Shown in pieces: positions 1 through 6,066 of a stretch of DNA of 6,066 nt. The notes under the pieces were generated by a model that saw only the letters and a list, made by a program, of their open reading frames with translations, searched no databases and was not told the origin of the DNA. The DNA is from an uncultured Selenomonas sp. (lineage in GTDB: Bacteria > Bacillota > Negativicutes > Selenomonadales > Selenomonadaceae), in contig CALYVJ010000124.1 in assembly GCA_945494195.1 (NCBI GenBank), positions 1 through 6,066 of the forward strand, read 5' to 3'. Positions within the stretch are counted from its first letter, which is position 1. Every line of letters begins with the position of its first letter. Both the position numbers and the translations under genes were made by a program.

Positions 1-1109
1 GACAGATGCAGCTCACCACGACCAGATACCTTGAAGACATCGGCAGAATCCGTCTCTTCGACCTTCATGGCAACATTGGTCTCGATCTCTTTGAACAGAC
101 GATCGCGCAGGTGGCGGGACGTAACGAACTCACCCTCACGGCCAGCGAACGGGCTCGTGTTGACACCGAAGGTCATGGAGAGCGTCGGCTCGTCGATGTT
201 GATGGTCGGCAGAGCCTCCGGATTCTCTGCATCGGCAACCGTGTAGCCGATGGAAACATCACCAAGGCCCGTCAGAGCAACGATGTCACCCATGCTTGCC
301 GACTCGGTTTCCACGCGTTTGAGGCCCTGGTAAACGAATACCTTGCCGATTTTGGCCTTGACCGTCTGGTCGCCATTGATGAGGACGACGTTCTGGTTCG
401 TCTTAGCCGTACCGCGGATGATGCGGCCGATGGCAACGCGGCCAACGAAGGAGTCAGACTCCAGCGTCGTGACCATCATCTGGAGCGGAGCCTCCGGATC
501 ACCTTTCGGTGCCGGGATCTCTTTGACAATCGTCTCCATCAGCGGTTTGAGGTCAGCGTTATCGTCTTCCATCTTGTACTTGGCGACACCATCACGGGCC
601 GTCGCATAGATAACCGGGAAGTCGAGCTGATCGTCATCGGCATCGAGCTCCATGAAGAGCTCGAGAACCTCATCATAGACATCGTCTACGCGCTGGTTCG
701 GTTTATCGATCTTGTTGATGACAACAATCGGCTTGAGGCCCTGCTCCAGAGCCTTGCGCAAAACGTATTTCGTCTGCGGCATCGGGCCCTCGAAAGCATC
801 GACGAGCAGAACGACACCATCAACCATGTTGAGGACACGCTCCACCTCGCCACCGAAGTCAGCATGGCCCGGCGTATCGACGATGTTGATCTTGATGTCG
901 TTGTACATGATTGCCGTGTTCTTGGACAGGATCGTGATACCGCGCTCACGCTCAATATCGCCGGAGTCCATGACACGCTCTGCAACCTGCTCATTGGAAC
1001 GGAAAACGTGACTCTGCTTGAGCATTGCATCGACCAGCGTCGTCTTACCATGGTCGACGTGGGCAATAATCGCAATATTTCTCAGCTTGTCATTGGTCAT
1101 CATACTCAT
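1..1109 (-). CDS. typA: TypA/BipA translational GTPase, N-terminal 369 residues (3' end outside window)
   Basis: TypA/BipA is a translation-factor-type GTPase that binds the ribosome in the cytoplasm and helps ribosome assembly and stress or cold adaptation; this role is known from the family. Translating the minus strand gives all the G motifs in order: G1 AHVDHGKT (residues 16-23), ERERGITI around the switch (53-60), DTPGH (78-82) and NKID (132-135). YATARDG stands at the G5 position, where many members have YASA. Domain II follows, and the window ends inside domain III at GRGELHL. Family members are about 605-615 residues, so roughly 240 C-terminal residues lie outside. I chose the ATG at 1109 because the GTPase core starts there as in other TypA proteins. 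The AGGAGG at 1128-1123 is 13 nt away, which is long. An in-frame ATG at 1172 would add 21 residues, but it has no ribosome binding site and lies upstream of the leader hairpin. No frameshift is seen. Confidence 0.96.
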   Translation of the reverse strand, partial: MSMMTNDKLRNIAIIAHVDHGKTTLVDAMLKQSHVFRSNEQVAERVMDSGDIERERGITILSKNTAIMYNDIKINIVDTPGHADFGGEVERVLNMVDGVVLLVDAFEGPMPQTKYVLRKALEQGLKPIVVINKIDKPNQRVDDVYDEVLELFMELDADDDQLDFPVIYATARDGVAKYKMEDDNADLKPLMETIVKEIPAPKGDPEAPLQMMVTTLESDSFVGRVAIGRIIRGTAKTNQNVVLINGDQTVKAKIGKVFVYQGLKRVETESASMGDIVALTGLGDVSIGYTVADAENPEALPTINIDEPTLSMTFGVNTSPFAGREGEFVTSRHLRDRLFKEIETNVAMKVEETDSADVFKVSGRGELHL

Positions 1110-1122
1110 TCTGTGTAATCTG

Positions 1123-1128
1123 CCTCCT
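1123..1128 (-). promoter_or_regulatory. typA ribosome binding site
   Basis: A strong AGGAGG lies 13 nt before the ATG at 1109. The spacing is longer than the usual 5-9 nt, but no start codon in the typA frame is closer. The site begins only a few bases after the U-rich tract of the leader hairpin. Confidence 0.75.
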
Positions 1129-1130
1129 AT

Positions 1131-1158
1131 AAATAAAAAGGGATACGCGTTGGTATCC
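1131..1158 (-). terminator. Terminator-like hairpin in the typA leader
   Basis: On the minus strand GGATAC (1158-1153) and GTATCC (1146-1141) form a 6-bp stem with a 6-nt loop. CTTTTTATTT (1140-1131) follows directly. This has the layout of an intrinsic terminator. It lies about 40 nt downstream of the expected typA transcription start and just before the ribosome binding site, so it may attenuate typA. The stem is short, and I could not find a convincing alternative antiterminator, so its activity is an inference. Confidence 0.45.
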
Positions 1159-1205
1159 ATACTCTCTTGCATATTACATTACTCTTATCGTAAAGCAACA
1201 ACTCC

Positions 1206-1234
1206 ATTTTAATATTGACCGTCTGAGTTGTCAA
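1206..1234 (-). promoter_or_regulatory. Sigma-70-type promoter of typA
   Basis: The minus strand shows a perfect -35 box TTGACA (1234-1229), a 17-bp spacer, and a -10 box TAAAAT (1211-1206, five of six to consensus). Transcription would start near position 1199 and give a leader of about 90 nt. The promoter lies after the metK terminator, so typA has its own transcription start. Confidence 0.75.
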
Positions 1235-1237
1235 TAT
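1212..1237. repeat. Perfect 8-bp inverted repeat over the typA promoter (operator candidate)
   Basis: ATATTGAC (1212-1219) and GTCAATAT (1230-1237) are exact inverted copies separated by 10 bp, with half-site centres 18 bp apart. One arm contains most of the -35 box and the other lies in the spacer next to the -10 box. A dimeric regulator bound here would block RNA polymerase. No regulator is known from this window; part of the symmetry could arise by chance because TTGACA is itself within one arm. Confidence 0.5.
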
Positions 1238-1282
1238 CTTTTTGCCCCATTGTACAGGTATTTTCCTTGACACCCTGTCCGC

Positions 1283-1318
1283 GAAAACAGCAAAGGGCTC
1301 CCCCTTCCGAGGGAGCCC
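1283..1318 (-). terminator. Intrinsic terminator of metK
   Basis: GGGCTCCC (1318-1311) pairs perfectly with GGGAGCCC (1302-1295) across an 8-nt loop, followed on the minus strand by TTTGCTGTTTTC. The stem begins 10 nt after the metK stop codon. The U tract is interrupted, but the 8-bp GC-rich stem is strong. The plus-strand side has no U tract, so the terminator works in the metK direction only. Confidence 0.85.
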
Positions 1319-1328
1319 TGCCATATTC

Positions 1329-2519
1329 TTAGAGACCTGCTTCTTTCTTCAGCGTGTCAGCCTTATCCGTGTGCTCCCACGGCAGGTCGACATCGGTGCG
1401 GCCGAAGTGGCCGTAAGCAGCCGTCTGCTTGTAGATTGGGCGGCGCAGGTCAAGCATCTTGATGATGCCAGCCGGACGCAGGTCAAAGTTGCGGCTGACG
1501 ATCTCCTCAATCTTCTCCTCTGCGACCTTGTGGGTGCCAAAGGTATCGATCATGATAGATACCGGATAAGCGACGCCGATGGCGTAGGCCAGCTGCACCT
1601 CGCACTTGTCGGCCAGGCCTGCAGCGACGATGTTCTTTGCAACATAGCGGGCCGCATAGGCTGCACTGCGGTCAACCTTCGTGGGGTCTTTGCCCGAGAA
1701 GGCACCGCCGCCATGACGGGCCCAGCCGCCATAGGTGTCGACGATAATCTTGCGGCCCGTGAGGCCCGAGTCCCCCTGCGGGCCGCCGATGACGAACTTG
1801 CCCGTGGGGTTGATGAAGATTTTTGTATCGTCCTTGAGGAGCTCAGCCGGAACCACCGGTTTGATGACCTGCTCGATGAGATCCTTGCGGATCTGCTCCA
1901 GCGTCACGTCCTCATCGTGCTGGGTCGAGATGACGATGGTCTCGACAGCTACTGCCTTGCCATCCTCATAGGCAATCGTGACCTGGGTCTTGCCATCCGG
2001 ACGGAGATACGGCAGCGTACCGTTCTTGCGGACTTCCGTCAGGCGGCGGGCCAGACGATGAGCCAGCGCGATCGGCAGCGGCATGAACTCCGGCGTCTCG
2101 TTCGTCGCATAGCCGAACATCATGCCCTGGTCGCCAGCACCGATAGCCTCAGCGGCGTCCATCTCGCCCTCGCGGGACTCGATAGCCTCGTTCACGCCCT
2201 GGGCGATATCCGGCGACTGCTCATCGAGGGATACGAGGATGCCGCAGGTATCGGCATCGAAGCCATATTTTGCCCGCGTATAGCCAATTTCCTTGACCGT
2301 ATCACGGATAATCTTCGGGATATCGACATAGCACTTCGTCGAAATCTCACCGACGACATGGACCTGCCCCGTCGTCACCATCGTCTCGCAGGCAACACGG
2401 CCCATGGGGTCCTCGGCCAGGATGGCATCGAGGATGCTGTCGGAAATCTGGTCTGCCATCTTATCCGGATGACCTTCAGTAACTGACTCCGAAGTAAAAA
2501 GCATACGTTTCTTACTCAT
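1329..2519 (-). CDS. metK: S-adenosylmethionine synthetase (methionine adenosyltransferase)
   Basis: MetK makes S-adenosylmethionine, the main methyl donor, from methionine and ATP, releasing phosphate and diphosphate. It is a cytoplasmic enzyme, usually a homotetramer. The 396-residue protein has the normal family length and both family signatures: [11 protein letters not shown] (127-137) and GGGAFSGKD (270-278). The active-site GHPDK (16-20) is present, with the histidine at 17, and so is HFGRTD (371-376) near the C-terminus. The start at 2519 is supported by GGGAGG (2533-2528) with 8 nt spacing. The gene is transcribed alone: it has its own promoter and SAM-I riboswitch upstream and a strong terminator 10 nt after its stop. 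That fits feedback control by its own product. I see no lesion. Confidence 0.99.
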   Translation of the reverse strand: MSKKRMLFTSESVTEGHPDKMADQISDSILDAILAEDPMGRVACETMVTTGQVHVVGEISTKCYVDIPKIIRDTVKEIGYTRAKYGFDADTCGILVSLDEQSPDIAQGVNEAIESREGEMDAAEAIGAGDQGMMFGYATNETPEFMPLPIALAHRLARRLTEVRKNGTLPYLRPDGKTQVTIAYEDGKAVAVETIVISTQHDEDVTLEQIRKDLIEQVIKPVVPAELLKDDTKIFINPTGKFVIGGPQGDSGLTGRKIIVDTYGGWARHGGGAFSGKDPTKVDRSAAYAARYVAKNIVAAGLADKCEVQLAYAIGVAYPVSIMIDTFGTHKVAEEKIEEIVSRNFDLRPAGIIKMLDLRRPIYKQTAAYGHFGRTDVDLPWEHTDKADTLKKEAGL

Positions 2520-2527
2520 TAAATCTA

Positions 2528-2533
2528 CCTCCC
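2528..2533 (-). promoter_or_regulatory. metK ribosome binding site
   Basis: GGGAGG stands 8 nt before the ATG at 2519. It lies about 50 nt downstream of the riboswitch terminator, outside the aptamer. Control is therefore expected at transcription termination rather than by hiding this site. Confidence 0.85.
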
Positions 2534-2580
2534 TAGTAGTTCCTTAATCTCTGCTGAATAGCCTCAAACGTCCCGATCCA

Positions 2581-2609
2581 TAAGAAAAAGCCCTCGCCAA
2601 AACGAGAGC
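2581..2609 (-). terminator. Riboswitch-controlled intrinsic terminator in the metK leader
   Basis: GCTCTCG (2609-2603) pairs with CGAGGGC (2596-2590), a 7-bp stem with one G-U pair and a 6-nt loop, followed by TTTTTCTTA (2589-2581). The 5' arm can instead join a 10-bp antiterminator: AAGATGAGAG (2632-2623) pairs with CTCTCGTTTT (2608-2599). That alternative uses the 3' strand of aptamer helix P1. SAM binding, which stabilises P1, should therefore release the terminator and stop transcription before metK. Confidence 0.92.
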
Positions 2610-2622
2610 CTGCATTTCCTAA

Positions 2623-2728
2623 CTCTCATCTTATAGGTAAAACCTAAAGGAATTGGCACCGTTTCGACTTGCGTCAATGGTTGCCGCAGCTTCATCGGGC
2701 CATTCCCTCCACTGCTCTGGATGAGTTC
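2623..2728 (-). promoter_or_regulatory. SAM-I (S-box) riboswitch aptamer upstream of metK
   Basis: This RNA element binds S-adenosylmethionine and switches off transcription of the gene below it. The conserved S-box core is present in order on the minus strand: GTGGAGGGA, TGGCCC, GATGAA, GGCAACC, GGTGCCAA and TTCC. The helices can be drawn. P1 is CTCATC (2725-2720) with GATGAG (2630-2625). P2 is GCAG (2715-2712) with CTGC (2689-2686), plus an inner GGG/CCC. P3 is closed by CC/GG (2680-2679 with 2660-2659) with TTGAC facing GTC. P4 is TAGGT (2646-2642) with ACCTA (2638-2634). The aptamer starts about 15 nt after the predicted transcription start. A 68-codon open frame across this region is not a gene. 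Confidence 0.96.
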
Positions 2729-2749
2729 ATATTCAGCTTTATTAATTTC

Positions 2750-2778
2750 ATCATACGATACGCGAACCATAATGTCAA
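2750..2778 (-). promoter_or_regulatory. Consensus sigma-70-type promoter of the metK transcript
   Basis: TTGACA (2778-2773), exactly 17 bp, then TATGAT (2755-2750). The start of transcription is expected near 2743, giving a leader of about 225 nt that holds the whole SAM-I riboswitch and its terminator. Such a strong promoter fits a gene whose output is set by attenuation rather than by initiation. Confidence 0.9.
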
Positions 2779-2834
2779 GATAATTTTATGAACCCAACTC
2801 ATAATTTTCATCAATTGCCCCCATAAGCCAAGCA

Positions 2835-3665
2835 TTATACCTGGAATTTTTCCACCTCTCCTTGCAAAGTTTTAGCCATTTCGGCCAGCTGCTCACTATT
2901 GGTATTCATTTCATGTACCGATGCCGTCTGTTCTTCGGTTGCGGCCGATACGGTCTCGCAGTTTGCCACCACACTACGGCTCATCCCTTCGATATCATGG
3001 ATAGCCGTCTGGCAGCTGTCCGCGTTATCAGTGGCCTCTTGGGACGCGTCAGCTATCTGCTGGGAACGGCTGGCAATTTTTTCTACCAAAGCCACGATAT
3101 CGTTAAATTCCCGACCGGTTTCTTCGACACTGTCTTTGGCCGTAACGAGATTGTCCGTCCCTTCATGCATGCTGTCAACGGCCTGCTGGGTATCCTTCTG
3201 GATCTGGCCGATAAGCTCGGCAATCTGGCTGGCCGCTTCTTCCGACTGGGCGGCCAATTTGCGGATTTCCTCGGCCACTACGGCAAAGCCACGGCCGGCG
3301 TCACCAGCGCGAGCTGCCTCAATTGCCGCATTGAGTACCAACAGGTTAGTCTGCTCCGCAATCCCCGAAATCGTATCGGTGATACGGCCAATGGTATCCG
3401 AACGTTCCCCGAGGTTGTTGACCACGCGGGCCGACTCACCCACTACTTCACTGAGGCGGGCCATATCCTTGACGGTGCGGGTAACTACCGCATTACCATT
3501 CTGGGCTTTTTCCGTAGCCTGTTTGGTCTCTACAGCCGCCCGGCGGGCGTTGTGGGCCATGCCGCCAATTTTTTCCATCAGGACATCCATGGATTTGGAA
3601 GCATCATCAACGGCCAGCAGCTGCTTATTGGAAGCCGTGGCTACATCGGTAATGGATTCTGCCAC
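2835..3665 (-). pseudogene. Chemoreceptor fragment: cytoplasmic signalling domain
   Basis: This frame holds about 276 residues of the MCP signalling domain, a long antiparallel coiled coil. The highly conserved hairpin tip that contacts CheA and CheW is intact ([17 protein letters not shown]). Ahead of it lies the usual [15 protein letters not shown] block. The protein ends FQV with no C-terminal NWETF-like pentapeptide for CheR/CheB tethering. The open frame begins at the frameshift rather than at a true start: the GTG at 3665 has no ribosome binding site. It would normally be joined to the HAMP part just upstream. It stops 56 nt before the -35 box of the metK promoter, with no strong terminator between. 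Confidence 0.9.
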
Positions 3666-3667
3666 CT

Positions 3668-4292
3668 GCTGGCTGCTGCCGACTGGGCCGTCATCTCATT
3701 AAGGTTTGCCGCATCGGAAGCAACATGCTCCGACGACATCCGGATGGAGCCCATAAGGGTTCGCATATTGCCGCCTAAGACCTTGAGGATTTCAATCATC
3801 TGCCCGATTTCATCTTCCCGCTGCGCATATTCGGCCTTAACCGGTTCCTGACGATAATCGCCCTTGGCAAATTTCTGCAAGCGGCCCGTCACAAAGCTGA
3901 TGGGGGCGCCGAAAGTCTGGGCAATCTTTGCGCCCATCAGGGCCATAATTACCGATACAGCCAGAATAATAAGCGACGAGATTAAAATCTTATGGTAAAG
4001 GGCCTTTTGGTTTTCTTCCATATAATGATTTACTTCCGCATCGATATAATCCACCCAGGAGCCTGTGCCAATTATCCACTGATACGGTTTGAATTCCAAA
4101 ACATAATTGCACTTAGGAAGCGACTGGGTCTCGCCTGGTTTTGGATAGGAGAAATCCACAAAGCCGCCGCCATCCTTCTGGCCTTCTTTCAGCATGTTTT
4201 CCATATACGGGACACCATTGGGGTCTTTTTCCCCACGGCGCATCTTCCCCTCTGCATTCCGGTTGTCGGCATACACTACGCAAATACTCGTA
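3668..4292 (-). pseudogene. Chemoreceptor fragment: distal sCache, TM2 and HAMP
   Basis: This middle piece lies between the two frameshifts. It begins in the sCache_2 ligand-binding domain (NTSICVVYADNR) and continues with the family-typical GEKDPNG, PKPGET and WIIGTGSWVDYID segments. A membrane helix follows (about ILISSLIILAVSVIMALMGA), then a HAMP linker from GAPISFVTGRLQ through EIGQMIEILKVL. The frame ends shortly after MTAQSAAAS, where the 3672-3666 frameshift moves it out of the coiled coil into 8 unrelated residues and a stop. The domain order is exactly that expected before the signalling fragment. Confidence 0.88.
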
Positions 4293-4293
4293 T

Positions 4294-4614
4294 TTTTTCA
4301 TCGGCAAAGAAATACCCTTTTCCCTCATCATAACGAACTGAACGAATGACGTCCTTAGCCATCTCTTTTGCCCTTTCTTCCGTCAATTCCCCTGACTGCT
4401 AGCGGGCATAAATACCGTTCATCGACGAAACGACTCCTTCCGTCTGCAGCTTTAACTCACGGTCGTAATGTTCCGATAATTCCTTCCGGTATTCCGCTAC
4501 GAGTTTTTCATTATCCGAAATCGTCGTATAGATAAAGTAGCCCCCTACTGCCAGGGTAGCTACTACACTGACCATTACGAACATCGCTGTCCGTTTTCCC
4601 CGAACAGATTTCAT
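4294..4614 (-). pseudogene. Chemoreceptor fragment: N-terminus, TM1 and proximal sCache with internal amber stop
   Basis: From the ATG at 4614, 71 residues are read. They comprise a basic N-terminus (MKSVRGKR), one membrane helix (about MFVMVSVVATLAVGGYFIYT) and the start of the extracellular helix, ending SMNGIYAR. TAG at 4401-4399 then stops translation. Reading on in the same frame gives 35 more residues of clear sCache sequence (QSGELTEERAKEMAKDVIR, then YDEGKGYFFADEK) before the A-run frameshift. This shows that the stop lies inside the domain and is not the natural end. A longer frame from 4764 would overlap the glucosidase end and is not the start. Confidence 0.85.
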
Positions 4615-4630
4615 AAAAAAACATAGTCTT

Positions 4631-4640
4631 CCCTCCCTTA
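4631..4640 (-). promoter_or_regulatory. Ribosome binding site of the chemoreceptor remnant
   Basis: TAAGGGAGGG is followed after 6 nt by an ATG (4624-4622), then seven T and a second ATG (4614-4612). Spacing favours the first ATG, but only the second is in frame with the receptor. Six T would put both in frame. Confidence 0.6.
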
Positions 4641-4697
4641 CGCTTTCGAATATCACTCCCTTTAAACTGAAATATTCGTCCAATTGCGACAAGTTCC

Positions 4698-4709
4698 TGC
4701 CTGCAGGCA
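4698..4709. repeat. 12-bp perfect palindrome after the glucosidase gene
   Basis: TGCCTGCAGGCA is an exact palindrome 21 bp after the malL stop. On the minus strand a T7 run lies before it, not after it, so it does not have terminator layout. It could be a protein-binding site or chance. The 105 bp between the glucosidase stop and 4624 hold nothing else I can support apart from the ribosome binding site. Confidence 0.35.
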
Positions 4710-4729
4710 AAAAAAGTTTCTCTGCAATG

Positions 4730-6066
4730 TTAGCCACGGGATTTCCATACGACTCTTGCTTCATACGGCTGCAAAAAACCCGCCTTATGCACTTCGTAAT
4801 TTGAAATCAATTCTTCCCAAGAATTGTCCGCAAACAACGGACAGGCTACCTCCCTGCCGGTCCAATTGGCCTCCACGATCAAGACCTGTTCCCCCAAAAT
4901 CCGCTGATAGGCATAGATTTCCTCACTATCTTCCAGCAGCGGCTCAAACCTGCCATAAACGACAATCGGCAAGGTATGACGCAATTCGATAAGACGCTGA
5001 TAGTAGTAAAAGACGGATTGTTTATCTGCCAGTGCTGCCTTGACATTGATAGCCGGGTAATTGGGATTGACCGCCAGCCACGGCTCACCATCCGTAAAGC
5101 CTGCATTCGCCGTATCATCCCACTGCATGGGGGTGCGGGCATTATCCCTTCCTACACAGTCAAAACACTTGAGCAACGTTTCCCCTGCGATGAGTTTTTG
5201 CTCAACCACGAGCTGCTGCCAAGCATTCTTTTCCTCAATGTCAACACAATCATCAATAGAAGAAAAATGACGATTGGTCATGCCGATTTCCTCTCCTTGA
5301 TAGATATACGGCGTTCCCTTCTGCATATGCAAAACGGTTGCCAGCATCTTAGCAGACTTTACCCGCCACTTAGGCGAATCATTGCCAAATCTCGATACGA
5401 CCCGGGGCTGGTCGTGGTTGTCCCAATAGAGACTCCCCCAGGCTTTCCCTTCCAACTCCAGCTGCCATTTGTTCAGGATTTTGCGGACATAGGAAAGTTT
5501 TGGCGGCGTGCACGTCCATTTGCCAAGGACCGGTTCCGAATTGGCCGCTCCATCGGTATGTTCAAAGTGAAAGACCATCCCGAGCTCCGTTCCCTCACTG
5601 TTAGCATATTTTTTAGCTTCCTCCACCGTAACACCGGCCGCCTCGCCCACCGTCAGCAAGTCGTAATTCGACAGGACACGGCGATTCATTTCCTGCAGGT
5701 ATTCATGCACCCGCGGACCATTGCAAACATGGGAAAACATATCGCTATACCCATCCGCGTTTAACGAACCATCGGGAAAGGATTGGTCTTTACTAATCAT
5801 GGAAATAACATCCATGCGGAAGCCATCAATCCCCTTGCGGCACCAAAAGTCCATGAGATCAAAAACCTCCTCGCGAACTTTAGGATTTTCCCAGTTGAGG
5901 TCGGGCTGCTTGCGGCTGAAACAGTGCAGATAATATTGCCCGGTCAAAGCATCATACTGCCAAGCCGAGCCGCTAAAACAGGACTCCCAATGGTTGGGAG
6001 CTGCGCCTGTTTCCGTTGGTTCCTTCCAAATATAATAATCCCGGTATGGATTATCCTTCGACTTGC
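4730..6066 (-). CDS. malL: GH13 alpha-glucosidase, oligo-1,6-glucosidase type (5' end outside window)
   Basis: This cytoplasmic-type glycoside hydrolase releases glucose from the non-reducing end of short alpha-glucosides such as isomaltose, panose or dextrin fragments. The 444 visible residues are the C-terminal four fifths of a protein normally about 550-560 long. Family motifs are in place: QPDLNW (53-58, fragment numbering), GFRMDVI with the nucleophile Asp85, TVGEA with the acid/base Glu141, and NHDQPR with the third acidic residue Asp218. The 56-residue gap from nucleophile to acid/base matches oligo-1,6-glucosidases. QPDLNW, and Val directly after the nucleophile, are known markers of alpha-1,6 preference. 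A dextran glucosidase (dexB) or a trehalose-6-phosphate hydrolase cannot be excluded from this part alone. The C-terminal domain is complete (ends AGFLQPYEARVVW). No signal peptide can be judged because the N-terminus is outside, and no clear terminator follows. Confidence 0.92.
   Translation of the reverse strand, partial: KSKDNPYRDYYIWKEPTETGAAPNHWESCFSGSAWQYDALTGQYYLHCFSRKQPDLNWENPKVREEVFDLMDFWCRKGIDGFRMDVISMISKDQSFPDGSLNADGYSDMFSHVCNGPRVHEYLQEMNRRVLSNYDLLTVGEAAGVTVEEAKKYANSEGTELGMVFHFEHTDGAANSEPVLGKWTCTPPKLSYVRKILNKWQLELEGKAWGSLYWDNHDQPRVVSRFGNDSPKWRVKSAKMLATVLHMQKGTPYIYQGEEIGMTNRHFSSIDDCVDIEEKNAWQQLVVEQKLIAGETLLKCFDCVGRDNARTPMQWDDTANAGFTDGEPWLAVNPNYPAINVKAALADKQSVFYYYQRLIELRHTLPIVVYGRFEPLLEDSEEIYAYQRILGEQVLIVEANWTGREVACPLFADNSWEELISNYEVHKAGFLQPYEARVVWKSRG

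Larger units (their letters stand above)
2835..4624 (-). pseudogene. Broken methyl-accepting chemotaxis protein (TM-sCache-TM-HAMP-MCP signal)
   Basis: When intact this was a membrane chemoreceptor that senses a small ligand outside the cell and controls the CheA kinase inside. Repaired, it would be about 593 residues: TM1, an extracellular sCache_2 domain, TM2, HAMP, and a long coiled-coil signalling domain. The reading frame is broken three times. An amber TAG (4401-4399) replaces an expected CAG codon. One A is missing from an A run (4298-4293), and there is a frameshift near 3672-3666. A fourth problem may lie at the start. The strong ribosome binding site (4640-4631) points to an ATG at 4624, 6 nt away, but that ATG is out of frame with the receptor because of a T7 run; the in-frame ATG is at 4614. 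The combination of a nonsense change and indels argues for true decay, although one or more indels could be assembly errors. No flagellar or che gene is in the window. Confidence 0.88.

Noticed and set aside
6..1118. Long plus-strand open frame (370 codons) opposite typA
   Set aside because: It is the antisense shadow of a clear TypA gene. Its translation shows no recognisable domain, and all G motifs are on the minus strand.
1127..1324. Minus-strand ORF of 65 codons between metK and typA
   Set aside because: It spans the metK terminator and the typA promoter and has no ribosome binding site or recognisable protein features.
1242..2486. Long plus-strand open frame (414 codons) opposite metK
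   Set aside because: It is antisense to a full-length MetK with both family signatures and reflects codon bias only.
2564..2770. Minus-strand small ORF of 68 codons upstream of metK
   Set aside because: Its start lies inside the promoter, between the -35 and -10 boxes. The rest is the SAM-I aptamer and terminator, and it has no ribosome binding site.
2862..3851. Plus-strand open frames of 329 and 267 codons opposite the chemoreceptor
   Set aside because: Both are antisense shadows; the conserved MCP signalling sequence is on the minus strand.
4399..4401. Recoded amber codon (pyrrolysine or suppression)
   Set aside because: Two further frameshifts in the same gene remain unexplained by recoding, so decay is simpler.
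4698..4720. Terminator for the glucosidase gene
   Set aside because: The T7 run comes before the palindrome in the direction of transcription, so it cannot act as an intrinsic terminator there.
4640..4729. Possible flagellar-type (sigma-28) promoter before the chemoreceptor
   Set aside because: A TAAA is present, but the -10-like part at a suitable distance matches GCCGATAT too poorly to call.
4976..5764. Plus-strand open frame of 262 codons opposite the glucosidase
   Set aside because: It is antisense to a GH13 enzyme whose catalytic motifs are all present.

Overview
The window reads as one stretch of chromosome from a Firmicutes-type bacterium. The style of the proteins, the S-box control of metK and an sCache-type chemoreceptor fit the Negativicutes (Selenomonas and relatives) best. 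That placement rests on recognition only and is moderately confident. All recognisable genes lie on the minus strand, so transcription runs from high to low coordinates. I see no mobile element, CRISPR array, tRNA or rRNA.

In the direction of transcription, the window opens inside a GH13 family alpha-glucosidase of the oligo-1,6-glucosidase type (6066-4730, 5' end outside the window). A gene for a membrane chemoreceptor follows (about 4624-2835: TM, sCache, TM, HAMP, signalling domain). It is broken by an amber codon and two frameshifts, and a suspicious T7 run at its start may be a fourth lesion. I read it as a decayed pseudogene.

Next comes the best resolved regulatory unit. A consensus promoter (TTGACA, 17 bp, TATGAT) at 2778-2750 is followed at once by a SAM-I (S-box) riboswitch aptamer at about 2728-2623. 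An intrinsic terminator at 2609-2581 can be replaced by a 10-bp antiterminator. The riboswitch controls metK (2519-1329), which encodes S-adenosylmethionine synthetase, so the product of the enzyme shuts off its own mRNA. metK ends at its own terminator (1318-1283).

Last is typA/bipA (1109-1, 3' end outside the window), a ribosome-associated GTPase. It has its own promoter (TTGACA, 17 bp, TAAAAT, 1234-1206). A perfect 8-bp inverted repeat overlaps this promoter, and a terminator-like hairpin sits in the leader just before the ribosome binding site.

The genes are individually regulated neighbours rather than one pathway. I found no convincing undescribed multi-gene system. The points most worth a second look are the multiply broken chemoreceptor and the operator-like repeat and leader hairpin of typA.
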